Notes under the pieces: model-generated
Database searches by the model: none
What the model saw: the letters and a program-made list of their open reading frames with translations, nothing else
What the model was told of the DNA's origin: nothing
Assembly: GCA_013397435.1 (NCBI GenBank)
Contig: VZRG01001346.1
Span: forward strand, 124,001 to 188,000
Length of the DNA stretch: 64,000 bases
From: Erythrocercus mccallii
Taxonomy: Eukaryota > Chordata > Aves > Passeriformes > Dicruridae
Direction of reading: 5' to 3'
Program-made: the position numbers and the translations under genes
Shown here: positions 1 to 11,665 of the stretch, piece after piece
Layout: every line of letters begins with the position of its first letter
Position numbering within the stretch: the stretch's first letter is position 1

Positions 1-1155
1 CAAGCTGATTACCTTCTGCTGATGGCATGGCTGTCAAGGTAGATGAGGAGAGGGCAGCAGATGCTGTCAATCTTGACTTCAGCAAAGTTTTTGACCCTGA
101 CTCCCATAACAAACTCACAGGTAAGCTCAGAAAGTGTGGCTGAGATGAATGGACAGTGAGGTGGGTCTGGCTGAATGGCAGAGCTCAGAGGCTGGTTGTG
201 GTTGGAGGCCCATAGCAGTGTTCCCCAGGGGCAGCACTGAGTACAGTCTTGTTCAGCTCATTTATCAATGACTGGGATGAAGGGGCAGAGTTGCCCTCAG
301 CAGGTTTGCAGATGACACAAAATTGGGAGGAATAGCTAGTACCTCAGAGAGCTGTGCTGCTGCATTCAGAGAGACCTGGACTGGATGGAGACTTGGGCAG
401 AGAGGAATGTAGTGAATTTTGACAAAGACAACTGCAGGGTCCTGCACCTGAGGAAGAATAACCCCACACACCAGCACAGGGGCTGCCTGGCTGGGTGGGA
501 GCTCTGCAGAGAAGGACCTCAGGGAGGTGGACAAGCTGTCCATGAGCCAGCAGTGTAGCCTTGTGGCCAAGAAGGCCAGTGGTGTCCTGAGGTTCATTAG
601 GAAGACCATTGCCTGCAGGCTGAGCGAAGAGGTCCGGTCTTTTTACTCTGCACCTGTAAGCCTTTGTCTGGAATACTGTGTCTGGCTGTCCAGTTCAAGA
701 AAGGCAAGGAACTTCTGGAGAGCAACCAAGATTATTGGGGGACTGGAGCATCATCTCTTATGAGAAAAGGCTGAGGGAGGTGGGTCAGTTTAGCCTGGAG
801 AGGAGGTGACAGTACAGGGATCTTATCAATGTGTACAAATATCTTAAGGGCAGACGCCAAGAGGATGGGACCAGACTGTCTCCAATGGTGTCCAGTGACA
901 GGACAATGGGCAAAACCTGAAATATAGTTTGAGGAATACAAAGACATACTGAATATGAGGAAAAAGCTTTTCTTGGAGGTGATGAAGCACTGTAACAGGC
1001 TGCCCAGAGATGTTGTGAAGTGGGTTTCTTTTAAACTTGCATGATCTTAATTCTGTGCAACCTTCCTTTGGTGAATCTCCTTTAACAGGTCCAGTTGGAC
1101 TAGGTTGTCTCCAGAAATTCCTTTCAACTCAACCATTTTCTGCTGTGATGCTGTG
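1..1155 (+). mobile_element. CR1 LINE, 3' part (RT remnant plus 3' UTR), cut by window edge
   Basis: A sense-strand CR1 non-LTR retrotransposon remnant. Near the left edge a broken reading gives NLDFSKVFD, which resembles the D-F-S-K-A-F-D block of CR1 reverse transcriptase. Downstream come the C-terminal RT region and the 3' UTR, with typical phrases such as 'ttcagcctggagag'-like and 'ggctgcccagaga' near 790-1010. The 3' end near 1080-1155 is a degraded form of the CR1 tail (a GTTGGACTAG-like block, then CTTTCAACTC). Many stops and indels break the reading frame, so it is inactive. The 5' part lies outside the window or was lost by 5' truncation, which is usual for CR1. Family assignment is from recognition of CR1 sequence; the subfamily was not determined. 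Confidence 0.9.
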
Positions 1156-2311
1156 CATTTAGGAATTTGTCATTTTTATGATTGGAGCATTTACATACTC
1201 CCTGCTAAAGAAACAGTGTAATGCAACCGTTGTCTGAGGCTTTAGTTACACATTTGCTGATTCATTACTCTGTAACATTATTTCATAATAAACAGATTAG
1301 AAACATGTGCATCAAACACATTTCAGCAATGGGGATATTTTCCCCATTGTAAAGCTTTCAAAATTTCGTGTTATTTCTGGAAGAAGAAGGGGAAATAGAT
1401 TTAGAATACTTCTATTTCCTTCAACTTTGAGCATTAAGTATCTTGTTGGTTTTTTTTTTTTTGTGAGCTTTTTTAAATTTGGTTGCACTTTATTTCACAT
1501 GAATACAAGCAACTTACCTCGTTTCCAAAGAGTGAAACAAGGTTTCCAATATAGTTCTGGCAAAGCACTGACCTGCAAAACCCTTAGCATTTCATTCCTT
1601 GGTCTCTCCTGAGTAGAAGTTGCCAATCATTCAGAACAATGCCAAATTGTGTAGTGCTTTTGTGATGTGAAAAAGGATCTATTAAATGCTGGCGGGAGAC
1701 TACCCAGCTGATTTATTTCATTTCAGTTGCAAACAAAGTAAATGAAGTCACCACGCATAAATCTAATTTTTCTCAAAAACAAAAAGCCACTTCAGTCATA
1801 TTTTGCTTGCAGCTAGTGAATTTACTGTTTTTTGTAACCAGTTTAATACAAATATAAATTGCTTCATTTTTTTTCCTGTATTGTGCCCAAAGAAACTAAA
1901 GGAGAAAAGAAAAAAAAAATGGTGAAAGATTTTTCCTGGCATTAACCAAAGAAGACAAAAAAGAATGAATATCAAGTCTTCAGAGTTAGACTCAGAAAAA
2001 AATCAGTGCTGACTTTCTGGGAAATTAAAATATCTAAGAAGGGACATAGAGGGGAAAATGAGAAACTTGAGGTGGAACAGGGCATTGGCAAATCTCTTCG
2101 TCTCTTTTATGGATGAAAAGGAAACCTTGAGCTGAGTTAAAAGAATGCAGTCCAAATTCCTTAGAGGAGAATAAATAGTGAATTAAAGATTGAAAACTTT
2201 CAGTATATCAGGAATGAGTTTGCCTGTCATGACCATGAAAACCAAAGTGGGGAAAGAAAGAGGGATGGAATGCATGCTTTAAGGTTGCTGTGTCAGAGGA
2301 GTCTGACTAGA
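1156..2311. other. Unannotated AT-rich stretch
   Basis: No gene or transposon recognised. It holds a perfect 9-bp hairpin (1327-1349), a T-rich run near 1450 and an A-rich run near 1904. The 101-codon open frame at 1307-1612 is rich in F, L and S and resembles no protein I know. Confidence 0.5.
1327..1349. repeat. Perfect inverted repeat (9-bp stem, 5-nt loop)
   Basis: CAATGGGGA at 1327-1335 is exactly complementary to TCCCCATTG at 1341-1349, with TATTT as the loop. No known function. It could be chance in 64 kb, although the GC-rich stem stands out in AT-rich surroundings. Confidence 0.7.
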
Positions 2312-2390
2312 GGGATAATATAGACATAATATAGACAATATAACATAATATAACATAATATAGACAATAATCATAATATAGACAATAATG
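2312..2390. repeat. Imperfect tandem repeat, ATAATATAGAC-like units
   Basis: Short units based on CATAATATAGACAAT and a shortened form, AACATAATAT, recur about six times with small indels. It reads as a degenerate minisatellite. It contains no coding frame. Confidence 0.75.
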
Positions 2391-4749
2391 CGTCAAAGTA
2401 TCTTAAAGGCTATGAACTCTTCCTGTGTAAAAGGCTTATAAATATAAATCAGCTGTAAAACAACTAGCTAAGAGCCTGTCACTTTTGAAAATTCTGGAAT
2501 TTGCATTTCATGTTTTTATTCACCTCTGAAGATAATTTCTTGTTCTCTCAGATGTAATTGACATAGGAGTCAGACAACACTGTAGATGAAGGTATGAGAA
2601 CTCTACTAGCTAAATACCCTGATATAGTCCTCTGACCTCTAACTTCAAAACCTATCTAAAACCTTGGGTTCCCTTTTAAGTTAGGTGACATATCTCGGGC
2701 AACACTTTCATTTTTCCTATCTCTTCAGTTGATTAGATGGTAAAAAGTAGCTCCTTGTCCTGTTTTAGATTACCAAAGTGTAAAGTGGGAGTATAATGGA
2801 TAATACGACTTCACAAGCCTTTCGTATTAATGTTGAGACTCTGGCATTAGTGGTGCCAGTATTCCTTTTATTGAAAAAAATAATATATTATGAAGAAAAT
2901 TCTTGCATAATACTGCTTCACAGATGATTTCCTAGTGAAATGCAGTAGTCAATTTGCACAATACTCAGTTGGAAAAGAAGAAAATATTTGGGATAAATAT
3001 ACAGTACCTATGTGTCGCAGTCCTGGCTTATATAAACATGTTTTGAGGCACAAAATATATTGGTCCAGTACATACCTACTTTATGTTTAAAAACATGGAG
3101 AGGTATACAGCTGGTGACAGGCCAGACTGCCTTCAGTTGTAGGCAGAACATCCTCTGAAGTACAAACTGATCAAAAATCATCCTTGACATTATCCATTGT
3201 GTGAGGTGGTTGGGCAGCAGAAATACAACTGGATGCCAGGATGCATCATTATTCACAATTTTTCATTCTTATGAACATTTTGCTTTAACAATGAGAAAGC
3301 AACTGGGAAAATGTCTTCTTCTGAGCCTGGCTCAAGCTGAAAAAGCCTTTTCAGGAGATGTCCATGCCTTTGCCCTTGAAGTCAGAAAAACATTCCAAGA
3401 ATTTAGATGTGTTATGTGGTTGACTAGTGCAAGCAGAAAGAGATGAGGTGTGAATTGCCTTCCTAGGATGGCACAGAGCATGGTAACAGATTTCCAAAAT
3501 AAAGATAAGCTGGTTTTAATGAATGTAGATTCCTTAAATTCCCATACAGTACTTTGTATATATTCCTGAAAGTGTTGTCTTGTGTAGATATTATTTGACA
3601 TTAAATCAAGGAGGTATCTTGTTGGCAGAAATTTCTACCAGTCCATTTGCATTCCTTTTGCTCTACTTTAGCTGAAAATTCAAACTTTTTGAGTGATAAT
3701 GGTGTGTCGATTTTGAAAATAGTTTGCTGATGTTGATGCAAGCCCTACTTCAGCACAAAATGAGAGTTCGTACTGGTGCTGAATGTCCTGTTATTGCTAA
3801 GGAAACTTTTTCTAGGCTGTCACTGAAATTTTCCAATTAGTGATAGATTTGTTCAGAATGAAAAAAAAAATAGATGAAAGAGCTAAAAAATTCAGCTAAC
3901 TTATGAGGTGATTATTAATTCAAGAGATATTATTCAAACTCCTATATTCCCTGTAGTATAGGGAATATAATATGAACAAGGGATATTGCTTGTTCTTAAA
4001 TGCAAAAGAGCCCTAGAATAATATATGGGTGTGTTTCCCTAAATATATTGGAATGTGGAATTTGGGACATAGTGCTTTCTTGTTAGCAAGTATGTATATA
4101 TCGAGTGAGATACAGACTCACTCATTATGTAAACATCAAATTAACATTGTCCTTATCTAGATCTCACTTACTTCAAAATTCTTATTATAACATAGTAACT
4201 TTTTAATGCTCTTGTTTTCTTGCTCTTGTTTGCTGATATTTTGAATGAAAATTTGCTTTCTCTTGGGGGCATATTTTATATTACCTATTCTTTACAATTA
4301 GAGCTTTTATTTTTGACCATTAAATATGTCTTAAAATGAAAATAATAAAATTAGTTTAATATATATCCTATTCTATCTTATAGAACTTTTAATTTCAATA
4401 TGTGCTAAAATCCCATGGAAGTTGTTTTGATATTTCTCCTGCTTACATTTTAAATGTTTAAATGATATTATGCTATGATACATTTTATACTGTATTTTGT
4501 TCTATTATCAATATTGTAAGCATTCAATTTAGTAGACTCTAGTAGACTCTCTCTGTTTTCTATTTTCCTGGGCATCCAGAGCAAAATAATATCTCACTAA
4601 AGTTTTCACTCCAGAATTTCACTCCAGAATATCTCAAAAGCTCCTCTAACACCACAGCAAGAATTTAAGTATTCATTGGAGAAATAGATCAAACCTGTGC
4701 ATAAGTGATCTGCAAGTGTATCCCTTCACAAATTTTTCTTTATGACTAA
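2391..4749. other. Unannotated AT-rich stretch
   Basis: No gene or transposon recognised. The open frames at 3008-3256, 3201-3446 and 3332-3601 overlap each other on both strands and resemble no known protein. A 10-bp perfect hairpin lies at 3943-3969. Small direct duplications occur near 4529-4548 (AGTAGACTCT twice) and 4609-4630 (ACTCCAGAAT twice). Confidence 0.5.
3943..3969. repeat. Perfect inverted repeat (10-bp stem, 7-nt loop)
   Basis: TATATTCCCT at 3943-3952 pairs exactly with AGGGAATATA at 3960-3969. No flanking gene or terminator context is seen, so function is unknown and chance is possible. Confidence 0.7.
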
Positions 4750-4992
4750 TGTCCCAATTTGAAGAGGCAGGAAAAGATGGAGTTTTTCTTAGAATGGAGA
4801 ATGTAAACCCCTTTCCTTCCGAATTATTATAATTTTACAATTACGGGCTTTCAGGCAAGGCTTTGGGAATATGGATGGCAGTCCTTTACTAACAATATTA
4901 AAAATACAAATGTAGTAATACAAAAAAGACAAGCAAACAAAATAAACAAAAAAACCATAGGAAACCCATGACAGAGTCAGGGACGTGACCTG

Positions 4993-5013
4993 ACACCCTG
5001 TTGGTCAGGGTGT
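4993..5013 (-). promoter_or_regulatory. Stem-loop within the LTR R region
   Basis: ACACCCTG (4993-5000) and CAGGGTGT (5006-5013) form a perfect 8-bp stem with a TTGGT loop. It lies upstream of the AGTAAA signal in the transcribed part of the LTR, so it could fold in RNA. A role in 3'-end formation is only inference. Confidence 0.6.
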
Positions 5014-5170
5014 TAGAAAAAGTCCAGATGAATCCTCCTGGAGTAACAGATGCAGTTCTGTGGAGTAGAGATGATCCCACAGAGAAGTCCAGTGGTGGAG
5101 AAATGGGTCCCGCCTTCCTCTGGAGAAGATCCAGTGGGGAAACAGGAATGTCTGGTGTTCCTCAGTCCCA

Positions 5171-5178
5171 TTTTTATC
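5171..5178 (-). promoter_or_regulatory. TATA-like box of the ERV-L-like LTR
   Basis: The minus strand reads GATAAAAA about 320 bp into the LTR. It is the best TATA candidate in the element and would place initiation near 5145. Confidence 0.5.
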
Positions 5179-5502
5179 TAGGTAGGAGCTCCTGGGCCCC
5201 TCCCACTGGGTGGAGCATCTTGCAATGGGATGATGTAATTAAGGTGAGCCTTAATGGCCCCTTAACAGGATATTAACCCCTCCCCCTGGAGGGAGGATGG
5301 GTGGCGAAAGAGATAAGAAACACTGCCTCACCCAGTTTTAACAACTGAGCCATTATCAGAAAGCATCCACCCCAAAACTCGCCTTTGGCCACCTCTTTGT
5401 TTTGGTCAAGCATCCATAAGCACCCAGTACTTAGTCTCCTAGCAACTTTATGGGGAAAAATTCTCTAAGTACAAAGGAACAAATCTAACCCCCAACACCT
5501 AA

Positions 5503-8500
5503 TATGATAAACAAGCCTGTGTAGTCATTTTGTAGAAATTGATCTTATATTCCACAAAAAAACTTACTTGTATGATTTGATCATCCAATTTTATTCAGTA
5601 TTTAAAAAATTTGAGTGATTATGACAATATAATTTTACTGTCCTTGGGAAAGTCAGGGTTTCAGAGTCAGAGAGGTAAAGACTCAAAAATGGGCAAAGCC
5701 TTGAAAATTTCTGGGCAAGTATTGATGCAGTGATCCTACACATGAATTACTGGCCTATGCCATTGCTGAAAATTCAAATGTCCTTGGAAGTGGTGCTCAA
5801 ATAATCCCTCAACTACAAACTTGGAAGAGTGAAAACAGCTATGCAATGTTTTCAACAAAGTACATCATGTGAAGGGAGTTACGCTATTAAAATTTTGCAA
5901 CTTGTGTAAAATATTTTCAGAAGCCTTTCAGAAAAGGATCTTGTATTATTTGATCTTGCCTTAAATGCCTTTGAAAGTGTTAGTTTACAAGCAAGACTTA
6001 ACTGACATTAATGTTAGATTCTGTTGTCATCTCACATCTTCTGTCAGTACAATTTTGTGTAATTCTGTGCAGTTACATTAGCATGAAATTTGTATTAGTG
6101 GAAAGTAACTAGGTTTTAGTTCCAAATTAAAATTCAATATTTCTATGCAACACTCAGCATCTAACTTTACATTTGCAATCAGAATTATGTATTACATGTT
6201 TTACAAAAAGAAAAGGTAAAGGAAATAAAATTATATGTGCTTATCTCATTACTATCAGGGGATGAAGGAAATGTGACTTCATCATAAGTGACTACTTATC
6301 CATTACTTACATAGGTGTTTAACAAGGCAAAAAAAATCAGTGTGTGCTCAGTTTCTCTGCTCTTGAAATACTCTTTTTTCTATATGAAAGTACAGCTGCA
6401 TTTCTGCCTGCCTATTAGTAGCATAAAATGTGGGTTTTATTATTACAGACTGGCATACATGCAGTTTTCACAAAGAGTTTTAGCTGCATAAAATTAAAGA
6501 GTATTGATATAGGATAAAAGAGCAACTAGGTTTGTCTTTTTCTAATAATATGCATAAATCACAAAATAGTTGCTTTTTAAAAATGGGAAAATAGGCATTT
6601 AAAATAGATTTGCTGTGAAGAAATTCCAGAATTAGCATGATGAACTGAGGAGAACCACAACCTTTGATTCCCTTCCCTTCTTTGCTTGAGCTGATGTGGA
6701 CTGAAATCCAGTATTCAACATTAAAGCAGCAATCTGCAGCAGAGTGGATGAATTTGTGATAAATTGTCCCTTGAGGTTTATAAAAGATACTCTATAAAAC
6801 CAGCCACTGTATGTTTCTCCACATTAGTCAGTTTCTGACATTCAGGCTGCTGAAGCTTCTAGGCCAGTAGTGGTATCTGCCATCCCAAAGCTGTAAACAA
6901 CTCTTTGTTTATAGCAGCAGCGCTCATACATCCATTTCAAGGTTTTACAGCGATAAAAGGCTGACTGCCTACATAAACTGGAGTGGGCTGCAATGTTGTT
7001 ATTTTGTTTATTGCTCTTTTACTGCAGTGGTCAAATAGTTCCTCTGAGACTAGACACTGGTACTCTGCCATCTGTACAGTCAGTGTTAGACAACTTGTGT
7101 CAACTAAACAAACCACTATGACAAACAATTATAATGAGCATACTAATTAAATAAAACGTTGCCATATTAAATTGTGGGGGAAATGTGGAAGATTAATAGC
7201 AAATTAAGAAGAAGATGTCAGTTACCTTTTAATGGATAATGACAGTAGCCCCGAGAGAGGTTTTGATTATATTCATGCTGTTTCATTTCTTCAGTCTGAA
7301 CCATTGTTATAAGTCATGTCATTTTATTACACCAAGAAAATAAGGGTTTGCTACTTAAGATAGAAGATTTTTTGCTATGTCTGCGTAACATTGTGTTGTC
7401 ATTGTATATAACAGAACAATCAAATTTTGAAGTTTATGTGGCATTTATTCCAACAAAATTCACTATTGGAGGCACTGTGTTTTCTCATCTCTTCTTAACG
7501 CTGAAAATGTCTTCAATTATTAAAAAAATACACATTTATTTTTTCTTTTCTTGTAGTTGACCTTTTTTTTGAAAATTCATGTTAATAAGTGGAATATCAA
7601 GTAAGGAAGGCATTTAATCTACAGTTTAAAACATTTTAATAGGGGAACCCTAAATATAAAAAGCTTAGCCATAAGCTCTGATTATTAAATCAGGGATGTA
7701 TGCCTTACTGTCATACCGTATTGTGCATATGTCTTCAAGGAGTTACCTTAAATTGTTATTGCCTAATTTACTGATCACATTTCAAGTCACTGAGCACTTT
7801 AGCATTAAAAAAAAACAACAAAACCCAAACAAGCAGCTTAATTGGTTTTAAATAATATCAAGTTCTCTCAAAAATGAGGAAGCAGAAAATCACATGAGAA
7901 TGTAATGAACATCTGCAAATATATATTTTTTATTGGTCAGTTCAAAATGTGTCTTTAGCTTCAGTGGGATATCTTTAGCCACATACTGTTGTCATTGTTA
8001 AAGTGAAATGGGAGAAAATTGAGAATAGGTTCATCTTTTCCAGTTACTTGAGTAGCTACATTATAAAAATTGGAAGCCTGACAGATTATTTCTCCAATTA
8101 AGTCTAGATTTATTGTAGATAAGGTAATTATGGGGGTATCCCATGGTTTAATCCTGACTGGTTTTGATAACATGGTGCTAAACTCAAAGCTCCCTAACCA
8201 GCATTTTCTGGTAATAAGGCAAAAGATTGGGTGCTTTGAACTCAGCCTTAATGAAGAGCTGTTACAAAACCTGAACTTTTGCTGAGCACATTAAAGGTCT
8301 TGCTTAATAAAAATCTTCAGGGAACATACCCAAGAATTTTAATCTGCTATGAAAACATTGTCAACTGGAGTGTGTTCCTCTTTTCCAGAATTCCAGAATT
8401 CTGCATATGAAAGCACAGAATTCTGATATGATTTTTTTAAAGAGCAGATAAAAGCAGTGATGGTGGTTACTGTTCAGCGGATTTTCCTTTTGGTTTAATT

Positions 8501-9896
8501 GATACGAAAAAGATGCCTAGAATGGTGATAGGCATTTGTTGGTAATAAATCGTACTTATTATCTACTACAAAGAAATTATATATTTTCACTCTTAAATAA
8601 ATTGTTAACAAGGGATTTTTCTCTTACCAATATAAGGAATGTAGGAATAAAGGAATTGCGTGTCTCCAGAGACTGAAATGAACAACACTACTTCTTTCTC
8701 CCTAGGGAGCCCAAGGTAACATTAAGTGAAATAAAATACTATAATAAAGTCATCCAAGAACACACTAGTACATGAAAAAAAGTAGGATTCAACAGTGTGG
8801 GTGTGGATTATCTAGATTAAATGAAGATGGTATAAATTTAACCTGAACTGTTTATTTTCCAATGAAGTTAGGAAGCTGCTGGCAATTAACTGGTCAAGGA
8901 AAACAGTGCTCATGCAGCTGAAGTACTTGATGGGAAATCAGCAGACCTTGCTTCAGCTTACAATTTCGCAAATGTTTCTGTATTTGTGATGTAAGGTATG
9001 TAAATTCAGATATACAAACTCTGTGACTCCCAGTGAAATCAAGAATCTGTGATGTTAAATTGTCTGTTTTCATTTTAAGTATTGGCAGTGGTGGGGAGAG
9101 TCAAACCCATAGCAGGCATTCATTATGATGTCCAGTAAAATAAGACAAAATGGATAGGTTGTGTCCATTTTAAATGCTAATATTTTTCTATCCTATTTCT
9201 TATGTATTACACTGTGTATATCTTGAGGCATGACTTAGAGGTATTGCTGGAGCCCTTATATGATGACCTCATGGAGTCACAGTTTTACCTCTTTTCAACA
9301 GCACAGCCACCTCTGATCTATGCATTAAAAAAAGTAAAAAAAGACAAAAGCTTTATTAGGTAGTGTCATTAGGTAGATGCTCTCCATAAATAAATAATAT
9401 TAAACAGACAAATGTTTCTAGGTGTGGGGGTATGCTTCTGCATGTATGCCAGTCTAAGAACCTGAACAAAAAAAGAGTCTTTTGTAGCTTTAACTGATTT
9501 TCTTAGTAACTCTACTTTTCCTGGGTCTAAAGATTCTGCAGTTGACATTTGTATCAAAGGGTTAAGGTCTTTGTTGTCATAAGGATGGATGACCTCATTA
9601 TGGCTGCAGTGCATGACTGAGAAAACAGAAAGGTTGAGATGGGAACAGTCACAGAGTTGCTGAGCTAAGAGGCTAAGTGCTGCTTGGGACAGCTGATTTG
9701 TCATTGATACCTAATACATCACAGCAAGCAGGAAACATGCTTGTTTTCTGGAGAACCCTGGTACAAAAGGCAGGTGTTAATGAATTAAATCCTGTTGTTA
9801 ATATGCAGTGGTAAACCATTGCAATTACTGCATGATTCATGAGAGTTGATATAATTATTTGGTTGTAATGACTCCTTCAGTCATGAATACTACTGA
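5503..9896. other. Unannotated AT-rich stretch
   Basis: No gene or transposon recognised over about 4.4 kb. Repeated GAATTC-containing motifs (CCAGAATTCCAGAATTCTG) lie near 8385-8403. The segment around 6770-7345 is repeat-free and of mixed composition, and is one candidate conserved noncoding element (see findings). Short open frames here, such as 6937-7128 and 7961-8173 on minus, match nothing I know. The 111-codon minus frame at 9369-9704 shows no recognisable domain. Confidence 0.5.
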
Positions 9897-9975
9897 AGAT
9901 GTCCAAGCCTATGGCAGTGGGTTGGACCCAATGGCCATTAAAGGCTATTTCCTACCCAAACAATTATATTATGTT
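9897..9975 (+). mobile_element. CR1 LINE, 3'-end relic
   Basis: About 80 bp matching the CR1 3' tail pattern: GATGTCCAAGCC, GGCAGTGGGTTGGACCC, CCATTAAAGGC and CCTACCCAAACAATT. Only the extreme 3' end remains, which is typical of heavily 5'-truncated CR1. The terminal ATTCTATG repeat is decayed. Confidence 0.7.
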
Positions 9976-11172
9976 CTGAATACAATTTTATATTTTGTAC
10001 ATAAAATGCTAATTCCATCTATATTATATTAAGTAACACATTTTTTTTCTCTCTATTTACATTAAGGTGAGCTTTTGAAAAACTGCATTAGATTTCATTA
10101 ATTTTTTATGGCAAGCATTTCTCACTAGGAGGGACTGTTTACTAAAAAAGACTTTATACTTGATGATGTGATATAATTTATGAACAAAAATTAAAGCATT
10201 TAGAAGTATAGATTCAATTTTTGTCTGTATAAACGACTACATTATGGATGTATGAAATTTCAGTCAGTCACTTTTTTATCATGTATTTTTGTTTTTACAA
10301 CAATTAACTCCAATTTTATTTAACTTGGCTGTTTTTGCCTACATCATACAGCTCTTCAAATTGTCCCAAAAACCTCTTCTGTATCTGTTCTCTCCAATCC
10401 CGTGCTAAGCAGATGTAAAACATTATCATTTTGATTTGTTGGAGAATCATTCGTAGCCAATTCAGCAGATGTAAAAGAGTACAGTGAAATGGAAAATTCG
10501 ATTATATAATTTCTGGTCTTCTTTAAATTGAACTCAATTGCTAAGAGTTTTCTACTGAATAGTGACATGACTTGCAGCTGTTTTTCCATAGCTGGAAACC
10601 TCAGTTAATACTATGGAGAGTATAAATATTAGTCTAAAATGTAGACTCTTTCTTCCTAAATTCTATAGTTTTGATTTTTCATTACTAATATTAGATAATC
10701 ACAGATGATGTAGAGACAATGCTGGTCTCCTGGCTAGGTTAATATGTCCTTCATAGCACCTGTTTTTAAACTGATTGAACAGTAAACCCCTGTTTCTATG
10801 GTTACATTGATATTTTTTTTTGACTCAAGAAGTATAATCTACTATATTGCTGAATATAGTAATATTGCTTTGAATACTTCACCAATTTCAGAATTAAAAC
10901 CATAAAAGTTTAACATCTTCCATCATGTATATGTCTGTGGATGGGCTATGAATGACTCTTTTTTATTTTAACAGGAAGAAAAGATTTTCACAGGATGTTT
11001 TACTAGTACTGTGGTAGTACCAAAGGTCCATGCAATGATCTGCCTGAGATCAGAGTTCACCTGGTTTTTAATCTGGCAATTTTCTATGTGTGTTCTTATA
11101 GAAACTTGTACAGTAAGGAACATAAGAACTTTTCTCTTAATGCTGAAAAATATATGCAAAAAAATACATAAA
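9976..11172. other. Unannotated AT-rich stretch
   Basis: No gene, RNA or transposon recognised. The minus-strand open frames at 10356-10589 and 10968-11219 have AT-driven composition and no domain I recognise. Confidence 0.5.
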
Positions 11173-11665
11173 ATAGAATCATAGAATAATTTAGGTTGGT
11201 AATGACCTCTGAAAGTCATCTAGGCCAAAGCACCTCTTTTAGACTGGATTGCTCGTGACATTGTCTGGTAAGGTTTTATTATCTCCAGGTACAGAGGTCT
11301 CATAACCTCTCTGGGGAACCTTACCACCTTCACCATGTAAATATATACATAACTTTATATACATACACATAACTTCAATCAAAATTGGTTTATTTTTACT
11401 TGTAATTTTTGCCTGACATCCTCTAACTGTGAACATCTGAGAAGAGTCTTCCTCCATATTTCTTCTCTATCAAGTATCTGTAGATGTCAATAAGACCCCC
11501 CAAAGCCATCCCTTCCCAGGCTGAACAGACTGAGCTCCTCCAGCCTCTTCCTGAATAGTTGTTGCTGCAGCTCTCAGTCACCTTGGTGGTCCATATGCAA
11601 CTCACACCAGGATATCAGTGTCTGTGCCATATAGGAGAGTCCCAGAGAGAGCATCACATAGGTCT
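11173..11665 (-). mobile_element. CR1 LINE, 3' part, antisense
   Basis: Begins with ATAGAATCATAGAAT, the complement of the CR1 3' terminal repeat, followed by the antisense tail (TAGGTTGG...GACCTCTGAAAGTCATC). Further in, the antisense form of the RT-end/3' UTR segment is clear at 11504-11550 (CCCAGGCTGAACAGACTGAG, then CTCCTCCAGCC). An AT-rich stretch near 11333-11400 containing repeated TATACATA motifs looks like a later expansion or insertion. The 5' limit of the element, near 11650-11700, is uncertain. No usable frame remains. Confidence 0.85.

Larger units (their letters stand above)
4750..5497 (-). mobile_element. ERV-L-like solo LTR
   Basis: A 748-bp long terminal repeat read on the minus strand. 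On the plus strand it runs TG...CA, so the minus copy starts TGTTGGGGGTTAG and also ends in CA. The flanks are ACTAA (4745-4749) and CCTAA (5498-5502), a 5-bp target duplication with one mismatch. Five base pairs is the duplication size typical of ERV-L/class III elements. Within it, reading minus, are a TATA-like GATAAAAA at 5178-5171, a GC-richer leader, an 8-bp stem-loop at 4993-5013 and an AGTAAA polyadenylation-like signal at 4890-4885, which together give a U3-R-U5 order. No retroviral internal sequence adjoins it, so it is a solo LTR left by LTR-LTR recombination. The sequence also resembles avian ERV-L LTRs that I recognise; the subfamily is not named. Confidence 0.85.

Noticed and set aside
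9369..9704. 111-codon minus-strand frame with a fairly protein-like composition
   Set aside because: Looked like a possible exon, but I could match it to no family and see no convincing splice sites around it.
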